Shown: in pieces, positions 1-8,907 of the stretch
Layout: every line of letters begins with the position of its first letter
Numbering within the stretch: the stretch's first letter is position 1
Source: Bacillus sp. MYb209
Lineage (GTDB): Bacteria > Bacillota > Bacilli > Bacillales > Bacillaceae_G
Reading direction: 5' to 3'
Length of the DNA stretch: 63,908 bases
NCBI RefSeq assembly: GCF_002975175.1
Contig: NZ_PCNZ01000024.1
Location: 1 to 63,908 of the forward strand
The notes under the pieces: generated by a model
Seen by the model: only the letters and a program-made list of their open reading frames with translations
Told to the model about the DNA's origin: nothing
Databases searched by the model: none
Program-made: the position numbers and the translations under genes

Positions 1-3
1 AAA

Positions 4-48
4 TACCCTATAGAATAGACTTTTTTTAAGTGTCTATTCTATAGGGTA
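4..48. repeat. Perfect 17-bp inverted repeat with 11-nt loop
   Basis: The arms at 4-20 and 32-48 are exact reverse complements, with a T-rich loop between them and T-rich DNA downstream on the + strand. It may terminate a + strand gene lying left of the window. The stem is unusually long and perfect, so a dispersed palindromic repeat is the alternative. Confidence 0.7.
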
Positions 49-90
49 CATTTTAATTTTTTGCGTCTCTTTTTTTTTATTTATGAAATT

Positions 91-189
91 TTATCGGCGA
101 TTTTTCGAATATATCGACCGCAACTCGAAATATATCAGCGATTTTCACAATATATCGACCGTATCCCGAAATATATCAGCGATTGTCAT
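91..189. repeat. 41-bp tandem repeat, about 2.4 copies
   Basis: Two full units (108-148 and 149-189) differ at only a few positions, and a partial unit lies upstream (91-107). Inside each unit the words TCGATATATT-like and TCGCTGATATATT-like (read on the minus strand) alternate. The array lies just past the stop codon of the helicase gene. I recall similar motifs between genes in this species group but cannot verify that here. Confidence 0.75.
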
Positions 190-212
190 TATCCCGATTA
201 CTATTTTGGGAT

Positions 213-1535
213 TTAACGCCCACGTCTTTGCTGACCTTGCTTTCCACTACTTTTCTTATTACTTGGCTTATTAAACGATCGTTGATTATCATTTCTTGAA
301 CCATTTTTTGAACCTTCACTGCTATCTCTTTGACGATATTGTCCTGTCTTCTTCGGTTTATCAAATTGCTTTTTTTGCGGTTTTCCATTTTCATCTACAT
401 GTTTTATCATCGGTTGTTCTATTACTTGTCTTTGCAAGGGTGCACCAAGTGTTTTTTCAATTTCTTCTAAATATCTTTCATCTTTCTCTGCAACAAACGT
501 AATTGCAAGACCAGATCCACCAGCACGCCCTGTTCGGCCGATGCGATGAATATAGCTTTCTACATCTTCCGGAATATCATAGTTAAATACATGTGTTACA
601 CCGTCTACATCAAGTCCACGTGCTGCTACATCAGTTGCAATTAAGTACTGAATTTTCGCATCACGGAAACTCTTCATTACTCGTTCGCGTTTTCCTTGTG
701 ATAAATCACCGTGAAGTTCATCACAGTTATAACCGAACCCTTTTAAATTATCATACAGCTTACTTGCTCTAAGCTTTGTACGACAGAAAACAACTGCTAA
801 AAATGGCTGATCACGATCCATTACAAAGCGAAGTGCGTCTTGCTTTGCACGGTCTGTCGTTTCAATGACACGCTGCTCTATTGTATCTACCGTTACTTCT
901 TCACTTTGTACGTGAATCATTTGCGGCTCTTCCATATAACGCTTCGCCAATTTTTTAATATCTTTTGGCATCGTTGCTGAGAATAACATCGTTTGTTTAC
1001 TGTCAGGTGTCTCATCTAAGATATCTTCAATATCATATAAGAAACCGAAATAAAGCATTTGATCCGCTTCATCTAGTACAAGCATAGAAAGATTACTTAA
1101 ATCAATTGTTTCACGTCGTATATGATCTAGTAATCGTCCTGGTGTTGCTACAACAATATGTGTATTACCTTTTAGTTTTCTCAATTGCTGTGCAACATCT
1201 TGCCCGCCATAAATCGCAAGCACATTAATATCTTCTCTATGAACAAGCATCTTTTTAATTTCAGCTGTAATTTGTAGTGCCAGTTCCCTTGTTGGCGCAA
1301 CAATTAAAGCCTGAACATCGCTTGACTCTGAATTAATTTTCTCTAAAATCGGTAAAACGAAGGCAAGTGTTTTACCTGTTCCTGTTTTAGCTTGACCAAT
1401 TATATCTTTACCTGACATAACAACCGGTATAGCTTTCTCTTGAATAGGCGTCGCTTCAGCAATTCCATTTTCACGTAATGTATGATTAAAAGTTTCACTA
1501 ATTCCTAATTCTAAAAAATTTTTCAAATAGACCAC
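213..1535 (-). CDS. DEAD-box ATP-dependent RNA helicase
   Basis: This cytoplasmic RNA-unwinding ATPase probably acts in RNA turnover, ribosome assembly or cold adaptation. The helicase motifs run in order: Q-motif ([10 protein letters not shown], about residue 28), Walker [24 protein letters not shown], and HRIGRTGR near residue 330. After about residue 375 comes a Lys/Arg/Gln/Ser/Asn-rich basic tail of the kind that binds RNA. The length of 440 aa is normal for Bacillus Csh proteins, but it does not resemble CshB and I cannot assign a paralogue. The start is uncertain: GTG at 1535 and TTG at 1526 both sit behind a weak AAGGAAAAG site. It is a single gene transcribed away from 1609. Confidence 0.95.
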   Translation of the reverse strand: MVYLKNFLELGISETFNHTLRENGIAEATPIQEKAIPVVMSGKDIIGQAKTGTGKTLAFVLPILEKINSESSDVQALIVAPTRELALQITAEIKKMLVHREDINVLAIYGGQDVAQQLRKLKGNTHIVVATPGRLLDHIRRETIDLSNLSMLVLDEADQMLYFGFLYDIEDILDETPDSKQTMLFSATMPKDIKKLAKRYMEEPQMIHVQSEEVTVDTIEQRVIETTDRAKQDALRFVMDRDQPFLAVVFCRTKLRASKLYDNLKGFGYNCDELHGDLSQGKRERVMKSFRDAKIQYLIATDVAARGLDVDGVTHVFNYDIPEDVESYIHRIGRTGRAGGSGLAITFVAEKDERYLEEIEKTLGAPLQRQVIEQPMIKHVDENGKPQKKQFDKPKKTGQYRQRDSSEGSKNGSRNDNQRSFNKPSNKKSSGKQGQQRRGR

Positions 1536-1608
1536 TTCTTTTCCTTATTTTTCACATTAGCTTCCATTGTACCATTTGTTTCGCCAAATATGAAAAATAA
1601 AAAAATTC

Positions 1609-1878
1609 TTACCTTCTCTTTTTATATTCACCATGTACAAGTTGAACAAATTCTTTTTGCTTTTTCTCGGATTTTATTAATGCTTCTATATTAGCAGAAG
1701 TCAAAATATACTTCTTAATTTTTCTATTAATCCAAATTAAACTTGTATACTTTGTATCTTCGTGTAACCTTCGAAACCACTCAAATTCGCTTAATTTCGC
1801 AATATGATGTTTTAATTTCATATCATTTCGGGGATAAAATAAAATTATATCTGCTATTACATCAAATAATAAACCCAT
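1609..1878 (-). CDS. Hypothetical 89-aa basic protein
   Basis: I do not recognise the family. A strong ribosome site (GGGGGAGAG) precedes the ATG with good spacing, which supports translation. The N-terminus is hydrophobic (MGLLFDVIADIILFYP) and the rest is rich in Lys and Arg, ending KKRR. No catalytic motif is visible. It lies about 70 bases upstream of the helicase, on the same strand. Confidence 0.65.
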   Translation of the reverse strand: MGLLFDVIADIILFYPRNDMKLKHHIAKLSEFEWFRRLHEDTKYTSLIWINRKIKKYILTSANIEALIKSEKKQKEFVQLVHGEYKKRR

Positions 1879-1971
1879 CTTCTCTCCCCCTATAACCTCT
1901 TTTAAAGTATATACGTTCTCCTATACATATATATTTCAATTTTACGGAAAGATAGTTATAAGGTGATAAAA

Positions 1972-2730
1972 TTGACCACTAAATTAATAAAGATTTTTTG
2001 CATATTTTTCTTACTATATTTTCAATCCACCACAATTATTATGGCTAAACCACAAACCAATGTGATTAATAAATTTAAACATGCTTTACTCAAAAATGAT
2101 AAAAAATTAATGCATTCATATGTAACAGAAGGACTCAAAATACCTACTTTCCAAAAAGAAAAACATCTTCATAAAATTATAGAAGTACCGTCTCCTAAAG
2201 AGGATACTACAATTCTTATCGCTTATTTCAAATACACTAGTGATGTATATACTATTGGTTTCATTTTAGAAATAGTAACAAAAAACAATAAAATATCTCA
2301 CATTAATAAAATTTATGATGGAACTAATCCGTTTATGAAAGAAGCTACTATTGTAAAAGAATATGAATTGAAGTTTAAGGAGCATATACTAACCCCGACA
2401 AAATTCCCATTTGAAATTCAGTAATTTCACGGTTACATCTATAACAATTACTTGGAACTACATTACAATAATGAAGATATTAATGGGGTTTTAAAAATCA
2501 CTGTTTCACCAATTCAAAATAAATTAGACCAATATGTACATAAAGGAACTAAGTTCTACAATTTAAGAAATAATATGAAAGCATTATATAATTCTCATTT
2601 TGATTTAGCATATGAGCTTATATTTCAGAAAGACGGTTTTCAATATAACATCGCAATTGGCAACAAACTACATATAAAAGGAAAATACAATGCTAATGAT
2701 TTAATTCATATTGCAGAATCTATGAATTGA
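1972..2730 (+). pseudogene. Secreted/lipid-anchored DUF4367-like protein, in-frame stop
   Basis: A TTG start at 1972 lies six bases after AAGGTG. It is preferred over the GTG at 1963, which is inside that site. The product begins with a signal-like segment (IFCIFFLLYF). The frame runs to a TAA at 2422-2424 and then continues open in the same frame to 2730. The downstream part ends in a Gly/Phe/Tyr pattern closing with LIHIAESMN, which resembles the end of DUF4367 domains as I remember them. One nonsense substitution therefore splits what was a protein of about 250 aa. The two halves would otherwise be called as 153- and 92-aa proteins. Confidence 0.75.
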
Positions 2731-2768
2731 AAAACCTATCTTTTCGATATAGGAAAGATAGGTTTTTT
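2731..2768. terminator. Bidirectional terminator
   Basis: The stem AAAACCTATC...GATAGGTTTT has T-runs on both sides. It lies between the convergent 1972-2730 and 2786-3472 genes. Confidence 0.85.
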
Positions 2769-2785
2769 ATTATTTTATACAGTAA

Positions 2786-3472
2786 TTATAAAGTAAGTTT
2801 TCCTCCATGATAGCAATAATACCTTACTGCTTTAAGATTTTTAATTTTATTTAAAGACTGTTCCGCTTTTTCTATATCTAAACAAAAGTGCGGATTCGCT
2901 ATTACTAATTCTCGATTATCTTGAACGGCTGCGTCTCCCGTGATTACACAATTCAAATTTGGAAAATATAATGAAATATGCCCCGAAGTATGTCCAGGCG
3001 TTGCTACTATTTGACATTTATTATTCAAAATCATTTGACCATCATATACCTTTTCATCGACAGAAATATGTCTTATATTGTTTAACCGCTGTATAAACCA
3101 TTCGCCAAATTCTTTCTCTTCATTCGGCATACGTTCTAGCATTTCTTCAGCTTGAACTAATCTCTCTGATTTTATTTCACCATTAATATAATTTGATTCA
3201 ATTTTACTAGCAATAACATTAATTTGAGGATATTTCACTTTGAAATCATATAAAGATCCTATATGATCATCATCATAATGGGTAATAATTATATTTTTTA
3301 AGTTTTTCATCTCATATCCATGTTTTAATATTGCATTTTCAATTAAAGGTAAAAAATTTATATATCCTGTATCGACTAATGTTAATTCATTATGTAATAT
3401 AATTAAACTCGGATAAATACATTGTTTTTGCCCGTTAAATTCGAATTCAATTGGTAGTTCTATTATCTTCAT
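2786..3472 (-). CDS. MBL-fold metallohydrolase
   Basis: This is a predicted zinc-dependent hydrolase of the metallo-beta-lactamase fold; its substrate is unknown. The signature THYDDDHIG (about residue 65) is a variant of HxHxDH in which Tyr and Asp replace the usual spacing. A second metal region, ATPGHTSGH, lies near residue 158, followed by GDAAVQD with the bridging Asp and a final His in YYCYHGGK. The length of 228 aa is typical of quorum-lactonase or glyoxalase-II-like relatives. GGGGGAAG precedes the ATG. It is a single gene convergent with the broken gene at 1972. Confidence 0.9.
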   Translation of the reverse strand: MKIIELPIEFEFNGQKQCIYPSLIILHNELTLVDTGYINFLPLIENAILKHGYEMKNLKNIIITHYDDDHIGSLYDFKVKYPQINVIASKIESNYINGEIKSERLVQAEEMLERMPNEEKEFGEWFIQRLNNIRHISVDEKVYDGQMILNNKCQIVATPGHTSGHISLYFPNLNCVITGDAAVQDNRELVIANPHFCLDIEKAEQSLNKIKNLKAVRYYCYHGGKLTL

Positions 3473-3730
3473 TTTTCTTCCCCCATACCGCTTATTAAAT
3501 ATTTAATAATAACTGAATCGTCCACATACATTTTATTATATATGCCATGTAACAAAACGATGTGAGTCGTTTCATTTCACCTCCGCTTAACAAATATTAT
3601 TTTATTTTGAACAGGTATTCGTTTATACTTATCGAAATGTACAATAGGAAAAAATGATGAAATTGATTATTCTTTCTCTTTTTTGTCTATCCTTTTAAAA
3701 AATCTATGTTTTTGTAAAAGGAGTGTTTAT

Positions 3731-4060
3731 ATGGAGAAACAGACACTTTGGAAGAAATTCAAAAAAAGTTCAGCAAATATAGGTAAATCTAGTGTGTATG
3801 AAAGTATTATTTTATACTACACTTTGAAAAAGACGGGGTTACCTATTAAAGCTAAACTCATTATATTAGCTGCTTTGTCCTATTACGTATGGGCGATTGA
3901 TTTCATTCCAGATATAGCTGCGATAATCGGAATTGGTTTATTAGATGATGTTTTAGCAATTGCCTTGGCTCATAAGTTTGTCATGCAACATGCAAATGCT
4001 GAAATTAGAGAAAAAGGAAAAGTAAAGATGGAATCATTATTTGCTTCAGCACACGCATAA
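3731..4060 (+). CDS. YkvA-like DUF1232 membrane protein
   Basis: A protein of 109 aa starting at ATG 3731, eight bases after AAAGGAG; the reading frame extends upstream to 3683 without a ribosome site. The middle carries the DUF1232 hallmark: a hydrophobic helix, then YVWAIDFIPDIAAIIGIGLLDDV, whose DFIPD core is diagnostic. The function of the family is unknown and a single membrane-associated segment is likely. It stands alone, with a weak stem-loop after the stop (about 4062-4092). Confidence 0.85.
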   Translation: MEKQTLWKKFKKSSANIGKSSVYESIILYYTLKKTGLPIKAKLIILAALSYYVWAIDFIPDIAAIIGIGLLDDVLAIALAHKFVMQHANAEIREKGKVKMESLFASAHA

Positions 4061-4217
4061 TAAAAAAGGCAGTCATTTCCCTGTCTTTTTTCATTGCATA
4101 AGTACATGATTCGCATTAAATTTCTATAGATTTTATATACAATGTAATTAAATTAATTGCTTTTAACAACAAAGAAGAACTAAGATAATCTCTTAGCTCT
4201 TCTTCATATTCAAAACA

Positions 4218-5219
4218 TCATTTCACTTCATTTGCCACAAAAAAGTTCTCACATACACTCGATATACGTTGTAAGTCCACATTTCCACCGGATATAACTG
4301 CTACTACTTTTTTCCCTTTAATATATTTATCAACTTTACCAGAAAGCAGAGCTGCAGTAGCTAGTGCACCGGCCCCTTCAACTACAGCTTTTCCACGTTG
4401 TAATAAATCTTTCATCGCTATTTCCAGCTCTTTTTCTGATACTGTTACAATATCATTTACTAATTCTTGTACAACTTCAAAAGTTAAATCCCCTGGTATT
4501 TTAACTGCGCAACCATCCGCTATAGTAGGTGCCTCATAATGTTCTACGATTGCCCCTTTATCATAAGATGCCTTCATTCCATGAACATTGTCAGCTTGGA
4601 CACCAATTATATTAATGGATGGATTAAAAGATTTTAATGCTACAGCAATACCAGAAATAATTCCGCCTCCACCAATAGGTACAATTACAGTATCAACATC
4701 CCACATATCATCGAGAATATCTAAACCAATTGTTCCTTGACCAGCCATTACCTCTATATCATCATATGGATGTAAGTATGTTTCTCCTGTTTTTTGTATA
4801 ATTTCTTCACATTTTGCCTTCGCGTCATCAAAAGTTTCACCGTATAAAACTACTTCAGATCCATATCCTCGAGTTGCCTCAACTTTCGCCTGAGGTGCAG
4901 TAATTGGCATCACAATTTTACTCTTAATGCCGAGTAAATGAGCAGATAATGCAACTCCTTGTGCATGATTACCTGCCGAACATGCAATTACGCCTCTCTC
5001 TTTTTCTTGATCTGTAAGCTGCGACATTTTATTAAACGCACCACGGAATTTAAAAGAACCCGTTAATTGCATATTTTCTAATTTCAAGTGAATTTCTCCA
5101 CCCGTTTTACTAGTCAAATAAAAAGATTTTACTAGTGGAGTTTTACGAGCATTTCTATCTAGAATTTTTTGAGCTTTTTTAATGTCTGCTATATGTAATG
5201 GTAGTTTTCTAGTTATCAT
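4218..5219 (-). CDS. tdcB: Threonine dehydratase, catabolic type
   Basis: This PLP enzyme deaminates threonine (and serine) to 2-oxobutyrate and ammonia. The PLP lysine lies in GSFKFRGAFN (about residue 56) and the phosphate-binding loop is VPIGGGGIISG (about residue 182). At 333 aa it stops after the catalytic domain and lacks the C-terminal ACT domain of biosynthetic IlvA, which suggests a catabolic or isoleucine-insensitive form. GAGGTG precedes the ATG, which overlaps the stop of a 29-codon frame (5216-5305). The fusion gene 5326-6909 lies about 100 bases upstream on the same strand and may be cotranscribed. Confidence 0.92.
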   Translation of the reverse strand: MITRKLPLHIADIKKAQKILDRNARKTPLVKSFYLTSKTGGEIHLKLENMQLTGSFKFRGAFNKMSQLTDQEKERGVIACSAGNHAQGVALSAHLLGIKSKIVMPITAPQAKVEATRGYGSEVVLYGETFDDAKAKCEEIIQKTGETYLHPYDDIEVMAGQGTIGLDILDDMWDVDTVIVPIGGGGIISGIAVALKSFNPSINIIGVQADNVHGMKASYDKGAIVEHYEAPTIADGCAVKIPGDLTFEVVQELVNDIVTVSEKELEIAMKDLLQRGKAVVEGAGALATAALLSGKVDKYIKGKKVVAVISGGNVDLQRISSVCENFFVANEVK

Positions 5220-5305
5220 ACTAACACCTCTTCCAATGATCTATAATCTACTTCTATTGTCATTCCTAAGTTTTCGTAAGTAGTAGCCCCTTTATACAAA
5301 ACCAT
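5216..5305 (-). CDS. Possible 29-aa upstream ORF overlapping tdcB start
   Basis: An ATG-started frame (MVLYKGATTYENLG...) ends in a TGA that shares bases with the tdcB start codon (ATGA overlap), an arrangement typical of translational coupling. No good ribosome site precedes its ATG and the peptide is not rich in Thr or Ile, so an attenuator peptide is not supported. It may be the remnant of a longer gene or pure chance. Confidence 0.25.
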   Translation of the reverse strand: MVLYKGATTYENLGMTIEVDYRSLEEVLV

Positions 5306-5325
5306 CTATGTTAAGAAAAAACTCT

Positions 5326-6909
5326 TTATATCTGTAGCTCCTTCTTTAATACGCACATCTGTAAACAATTCAACATCCTCTTCATATCACGTTCTTTATA
5401 GTGATTCAGACATGCTATTTGGATCCAGTTATTCTTTTGTAAATATGCTGATTCATAATGAACAATATATCCTTGTAATGCTAATGCATCGCCTGCTGCC
5501 TTAGAAGACTGCCCTTCGTTTAATTGAATGGTAAGAACAATTTGAGCGGCATGTTCTTTAAGTGAAACTAATTTTAACCCCATATCAATAATAGCTTGTT
5601 CTAGAAAAGCATAGGTTTCCTTTATTTTCACATACGCATTTTCTTCATCGAACCCCTTCAAGGATTCTTGCAGTGCAGAAATTAAATTCCACGAATGAGA
5701 ATATGGAATACTACCATTCTCTTCGTACATACCGATGTCCATATACGCAGGGATTTTTTCGTTTACCTTAATAAAGTGATTATGAAAGATGAACGATAGT
5801 CCTGAATATGATTTCATTGCTTTCCCGCTAACACCACTTGCGAAATACACATTCTTCAAATCAATTGGAGTCGCTCCAATTGAACTTATACAATCCACAC
5901 ATAATTTAATTTGAAATTTTTTACTAAGCTCAGTGAACTCTTCTAAATTATTTAACATTCCAGTTGATGTTTCATGGTGAACAAACCAAATCCATTCATA
6001 ATCTCCAGTTAACATTATTTTTTCTAATTTTGTATAAATAAACGGCTCTGCCATTTCTTTTTTATACGTATCAAAATTTAAATGTGCACGTTTTGCCTGC
6101 TCAATTAATCTATTACCGAACTCCCCATTCGCTAAAACTAGTCCTTTACCTTTTAATAAACGTAACTGTAAAGCAATTGCATCATTCGCTAGCGTCCCTG
6201 TTCCTAACATAATTTGTACACGTTTTGCTTTTGTCATTTGAAGTAATCTTTTTTTTACATTTCCCATCATCACTTGAAATGACTTAGAGCGATGAGAAAT
6301 AGGCTTAGTAGAAAATGCCTTTTGAACATTCTCTTCAATGTCTACTGGTCCGGGTAAAAACGTATATTCTTTCGTCATAATTCCCCCAACATCCGACTCT
6401 TCAAACATAGCAGGTGTAACATACATTGGCTGAAAAGCTGCTACTTCTGTACCAACTAACGTATAGAAAGCTTTGAATCCCAATTGCTCATATAAAGGCA
6501 GCTCACGTGTTGTGGCTGAAATGATTGCTAATTCATATCCATTTAGAAGCAAATAACGATGTAAAAAGCGAATTAAACCTAACAGTGCTCTTCCATTTCG
6601 ATATTCACGTTCTACTGAGAGTAAACGGATTTCATATACTTTTTCTCCATGCTCTTGTAAATAAAAATCTAAATTTGAGATTTTATAATCTAACGAGAAT
6701 GGTCGTTTCCCCCGCACCGCGACCATACTTACTAACTTATCCCCATCTAAACAAATTAAATATGTATTTTCTTCATGAAATCGATCTATACGAAAATGTT
6801 CTTTCGTTTCTTCATGCTGCGGAATCTCTTCTACAAATGTTTTATGGTTCAATTTATGTATACTTTCAAATTCCCAAGTTTGATCAGCAACCTTATAAAT
6901 TAACCCCAT
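5326..6909 (-). CDS. GNAT acyltransferase - class V aminotransferase fusion
   Basis: A 527-aa two-domain protein. Residues 1 to about 175 look like a GNAT acyl-CoA transferase (EIRLLSVEREYRNGRALLG, then LPLYEQLGFKAFYTLVG near residue 150). From about residue 180 (TKEYTFLPGPVDIEENV) it is a fold-type I aminotransferase of the alanine-glyoxylate or aminoethylphosphonate group, with ISHRSKSF and LGTGTLANDA. The PLP Lys is probably in ASGVSGKAMKSYSGLSF, and CVDCISSIG holds the Asp that contacts the PLP ring. The substrate is unknown. GGGAGATATG precedes the ATG. It is upstream of tdcB on the same strand, suggesting amino-acid metabolism. Confidence 0.85.
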   Translation of the reverse strand: MGLIYKVADQTWEFESIHKLNHKTFVEEIPQHEETKEHFRIDRFHEENTYLICLDGDKLVSMVAVRGKRPFSLDYKISNLDFYLQEHGEKVYEIRLLSVEREYRNGRALLGLIRFLHRYLLLNGYELAIISATTRELPLYEQLGFKAFYTLVGTEVAAFQPMYVTPAMFEESDVGGIMTKEYTFLPGPVDIEENVQKAFSTKPISHRSKSFQVMMGNVKKRLLQMTKAKRVQIMLGTGTLANDAIALQLRLLKGKGLVLANGEFGNRLIEQAKRAHLNFDTYKKEMAEPFIYTKLEKIMLTGDYEWIWFVHHETSTGMLNNLEEFTELSKKFQIKLCVDCISSIGATPIDLKNVYFASGVSGKAMKSYSGLSFIFHNHFIKVNEKIPAYMDIGMYEENGSIPYSHSWNLISALQESLKGFDEENAYVKIKETYAFLEQAIIDMGLKLVSLKEHAAQIVLTIQLNEGQSSKAAGDALALQGYIVHYESAYLQKNNWIQIACLNHYKERDMKRMLNCLQMCVLKKELQI

Positions 6910-6967
6910 GTCATATCTCCCTTATCTCTCTACTAATGGCTCGCAATCTAACTAATTAATATAAAAC

Positions 6968-6991
6968 ATAAGTGGAGATTCCTCCACTTAT
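6968..6991 (-). terminator. Hairpin after plsY
   Basis: The stem ATAAGTGGAG / CTCCACTTAT lies just beyond the plsY stop, followed by AT-rich DNA but no long T-run. Confidence 0.55.
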
Positions 6992-7003
6992 TTAAATTTC
7001 ATT

Positions 7004-7564
7004 TTATTCCCGATTTACATATAAAATAAGTATAATAATTAATAAACTTAGTATAGTAACTACAATAGAATACGAATAAAAAATCATACAAATTGGTAAA
7101 CAAGCAATTGTAATTAACCCTGGCTTCGTAAACCCTTTAAATATTAAATAAAATATAATAAAAATACATAAAAGGGTAAACGCTATCAAATAATCAAATG
7201 CTATTAATCCCCCAATAAATGTTGAAATGCCTTTTCCACCCTTACCTTTAAACAAGATTGGGTAAATATGTCCAATTATAACGGCCATAAAAGATAACAT
7301 TACGAATATAGAATCTTCAAAAAGGTATTTTGCTATATAAACTACAATTGCACCTTTGATCGCATCACCTATAAATGTAGCGACAAAATACCCTTTTCCA
7401 TATACTCGCCCCATATTTCTTGCACCAGGATTTCCGCTTCCTTCATCACGAATATCAACGTTATGTCTCCATTTTGTTAATATATAAGCGGTCAATATGT
7501 TTCCAAACAAATAAGAAGCCACTACATACAACAACTGCATATTATTAATCATGTAATCATTCAC
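7004..7564 (-). CDS. plsY: Glycerol-3-phosphate acyltransferase PlsY
   Basis: This polytopic membrane enzyme transfers an acyl group from acyl-phosphate to glycerol-3-phosphate, the first step of phospholipid synthesis. The family motifs are GSGNPGARNMGR (about residue 42) and GHIYPILFKGKGGKG (about residue 96), with five or so hydrophobic helices. The length of 186 aa is near the usual 190-200. The motif reads GARNMG where housekeeping copies usually read GATN. Its isolated setting suggests an accessory paralogue rather than the main enzyme. Confidence 0.93.
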   Translation of the reverse strand: MNDYMINNMQLLYVVASYLFGNILTAYILTKWRHNVDIRDEGSGNPGARNMGRVYGKGYFVATFIGDAIKGAIVVYIAKYLFEDSIFVMLSFMAVIIGHIYPILFKGKGGKGISTFIGGLIAFDYLIAFTLLCIFIIFYLIFKGFTKPGLITIACLPICMIFYSYSIVVTILSLLIIILILYVNRE

Positions 7565-7690
7565 TTTCTACATGGAAATACTTATACAATATTCAATTAC
7601 TATGCACATTGTACTTTTCTGACTCTACATCCCTTTATATATTTTAACATCATATTTTTACAAATCATACAAAAATTCTCATCAGGCTAT

Positions 7691-7876
7691 TTACACTTTA
7701 ATGTATATATCCTTCATCAAATAATATGTTCTTTTCGCTGCCATTTCTGATTGTGATACAAATGTAACTTCTCCCGTACTTTCCTCACAGCATTTCTTAA
7801 ATTCAGCATATGCTTCAGACACTGAACACAACATACTTCCACTAACTGTAATTGAAGTTGATAACTCAAATTGCAT
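7691..7876 (-). CDS. Hypothetical 61-aa protein
   Basis: A small frame (MQFELSTSITVSGSMLC...) with a Cys pair (KKCCEE) and no recognisable domain. No strong ribosome site precedes the ATG. The DNA just upstream holds further short frames in other registers, so this may be the end of a decayed gene. Confidence 0.35.
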   Translation of the reverse strand: MQFELSTSITVSGSMLCSVSEAYAEFKKCCEESTGEVTFVSQSEMAAKRTYYLMKDIYIKV

Positions 7877-8001
7877 CTTATTATAAACATCTACTTGTAA
7901 TACTCGCCAATTCCTTACCAGCTTGCATCATAATTTCATTTTCGTCATCATTCCTCTTTCTCGCATACAATTTTTTAAATTATCAACTTCCTCAAATTCA
8001 C

Positions 8002-8049
8002 AAAAAACCGCCTAAAAGCCGAAACATTCAACTTTTAAGGCGGTTTTTT
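8002..8049. terminator. Terminator after xpaC
   Basis: The stem AAAAAACCGCCT / AAGGCGGTTTTTT overlaps the xpaC stop region. It has long A/T flanks usable in both directions. Confidence 0.85.
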
Positions 8050-8883
8050 CTATTTATTCTTAAACTTCTCTGTCGCTGCTCTCATCTTCACATTCAAATC
8101 GTGATCAATGGAGTCGCGAATATCACGCTCTACTACTTCCATTTCTTTTTGGAAATTTTGCAAGTATATTTTTAATTCTTCTTCTTTTTCAGGACGTTGT
8201 GATGGTGGTAATTGTACAACTAATGATAACATCGCTGTTAAATCTTTCATTAAGAACGTTTCAAGTTTATGTTGTTGTTCAAACATGCGTTGTTCTTGAT
8301 AGTACGGAAGTGCATTTAATACTGAAATTGTAATGTCATCAACCGTTCTTTGTAGTGAAGGATTAATCGAACGTTTATATGCTTGAATTGTATTTAATGC
8401 ATCTGGATATCGATCATAAAAATACAATTTATAAAACGATAAGTCTGTCGGTTTAACAGTTTGCTGTGATTCTTGTCTCAGGAAATCTTTCACCTTCATT
8501 GTTGCAATATCAATATCTTCATTCGTAAGCTTTTTCGTTGTTTTTGCCATCACATGCACTTTTTTCTGCTTTTCTTTCGGTAACATTGAGAAAACTTGCT
8601 CTCTCGTACGTTGGCCCGATGTACAGAAAAGTGTATTTAATGTATTTTGTTCTTTTTTCCCTTCTGTACGAATCCAACGATAAAAGAGTGGGTGCTGCGT
8701 AAATTCTTGTAAAAACGGTGTTGATTTGTTCGATAATTTTTCAATGGAATCTTGCGCTCTCTTATATGGTTTCGTCCATGAAAAATAAAGTTTACGTCCG
8801 AAGTATACAACTAAAACAACGACAGTAAATGCGATTAAAAGTAATGACCCTAATAATAATAATACTCCTTGAATGAAACTCAT
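8050..8883 (-). CDS. xpaC: XpaC-like phosphatase-associated protein
   Basis: This matches the family annotated as 5-bromo-4-chloroindolyl phosphate hydrolysis protein; its true substrate is unknown. Residues about 5-28 form one hydrophobic helix (VLLLLGSLLLIAFTVVVLVVY) and the remaining part is charged and helical. It follows telA by about 24 bases on the same strand, the same pairing as yaaN-xpaC in Bacillus subtilis. That gene order is the main support for the name. At 277 aa it is longer than the approximately 200-aa Bacillus subtilis protein as I recall it. Confidence 0.8.
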   Translation of the reverse strand: MSFIQGVLLLLGSLLLIAFTVVVLVVYFGRKLYFSWTKPYKRAQDSIEKLSNKSTPFLQEFTQHPLFYRWIRTEGKKEQNTLNTLFCTSGQRTREQVFSMLPKEKQKKVHVMAKTTKKLTNEDIDIATMKVKDFLRQESQQTVKPTDLSFYKLYFYDRYPDALNTIQAYKRSINPSLQRTVDDITISVLNALPYYQEQRMFEQQHKLETFLMKDLTAMLSLVVQLPPSQRPEKEEELKIYLQNFQKEMEVVERDIRDSIDHDLNVKMRAATEKFKNK

Positions 8884-8907
8884 TTTTTCACCTCCTCTAA
8901 TGATCTG

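Noticed and set aside
91-189. Possible CRISPR array
   Set aside because: The units are head-to-tail without unique spacers and no cas gene is present.
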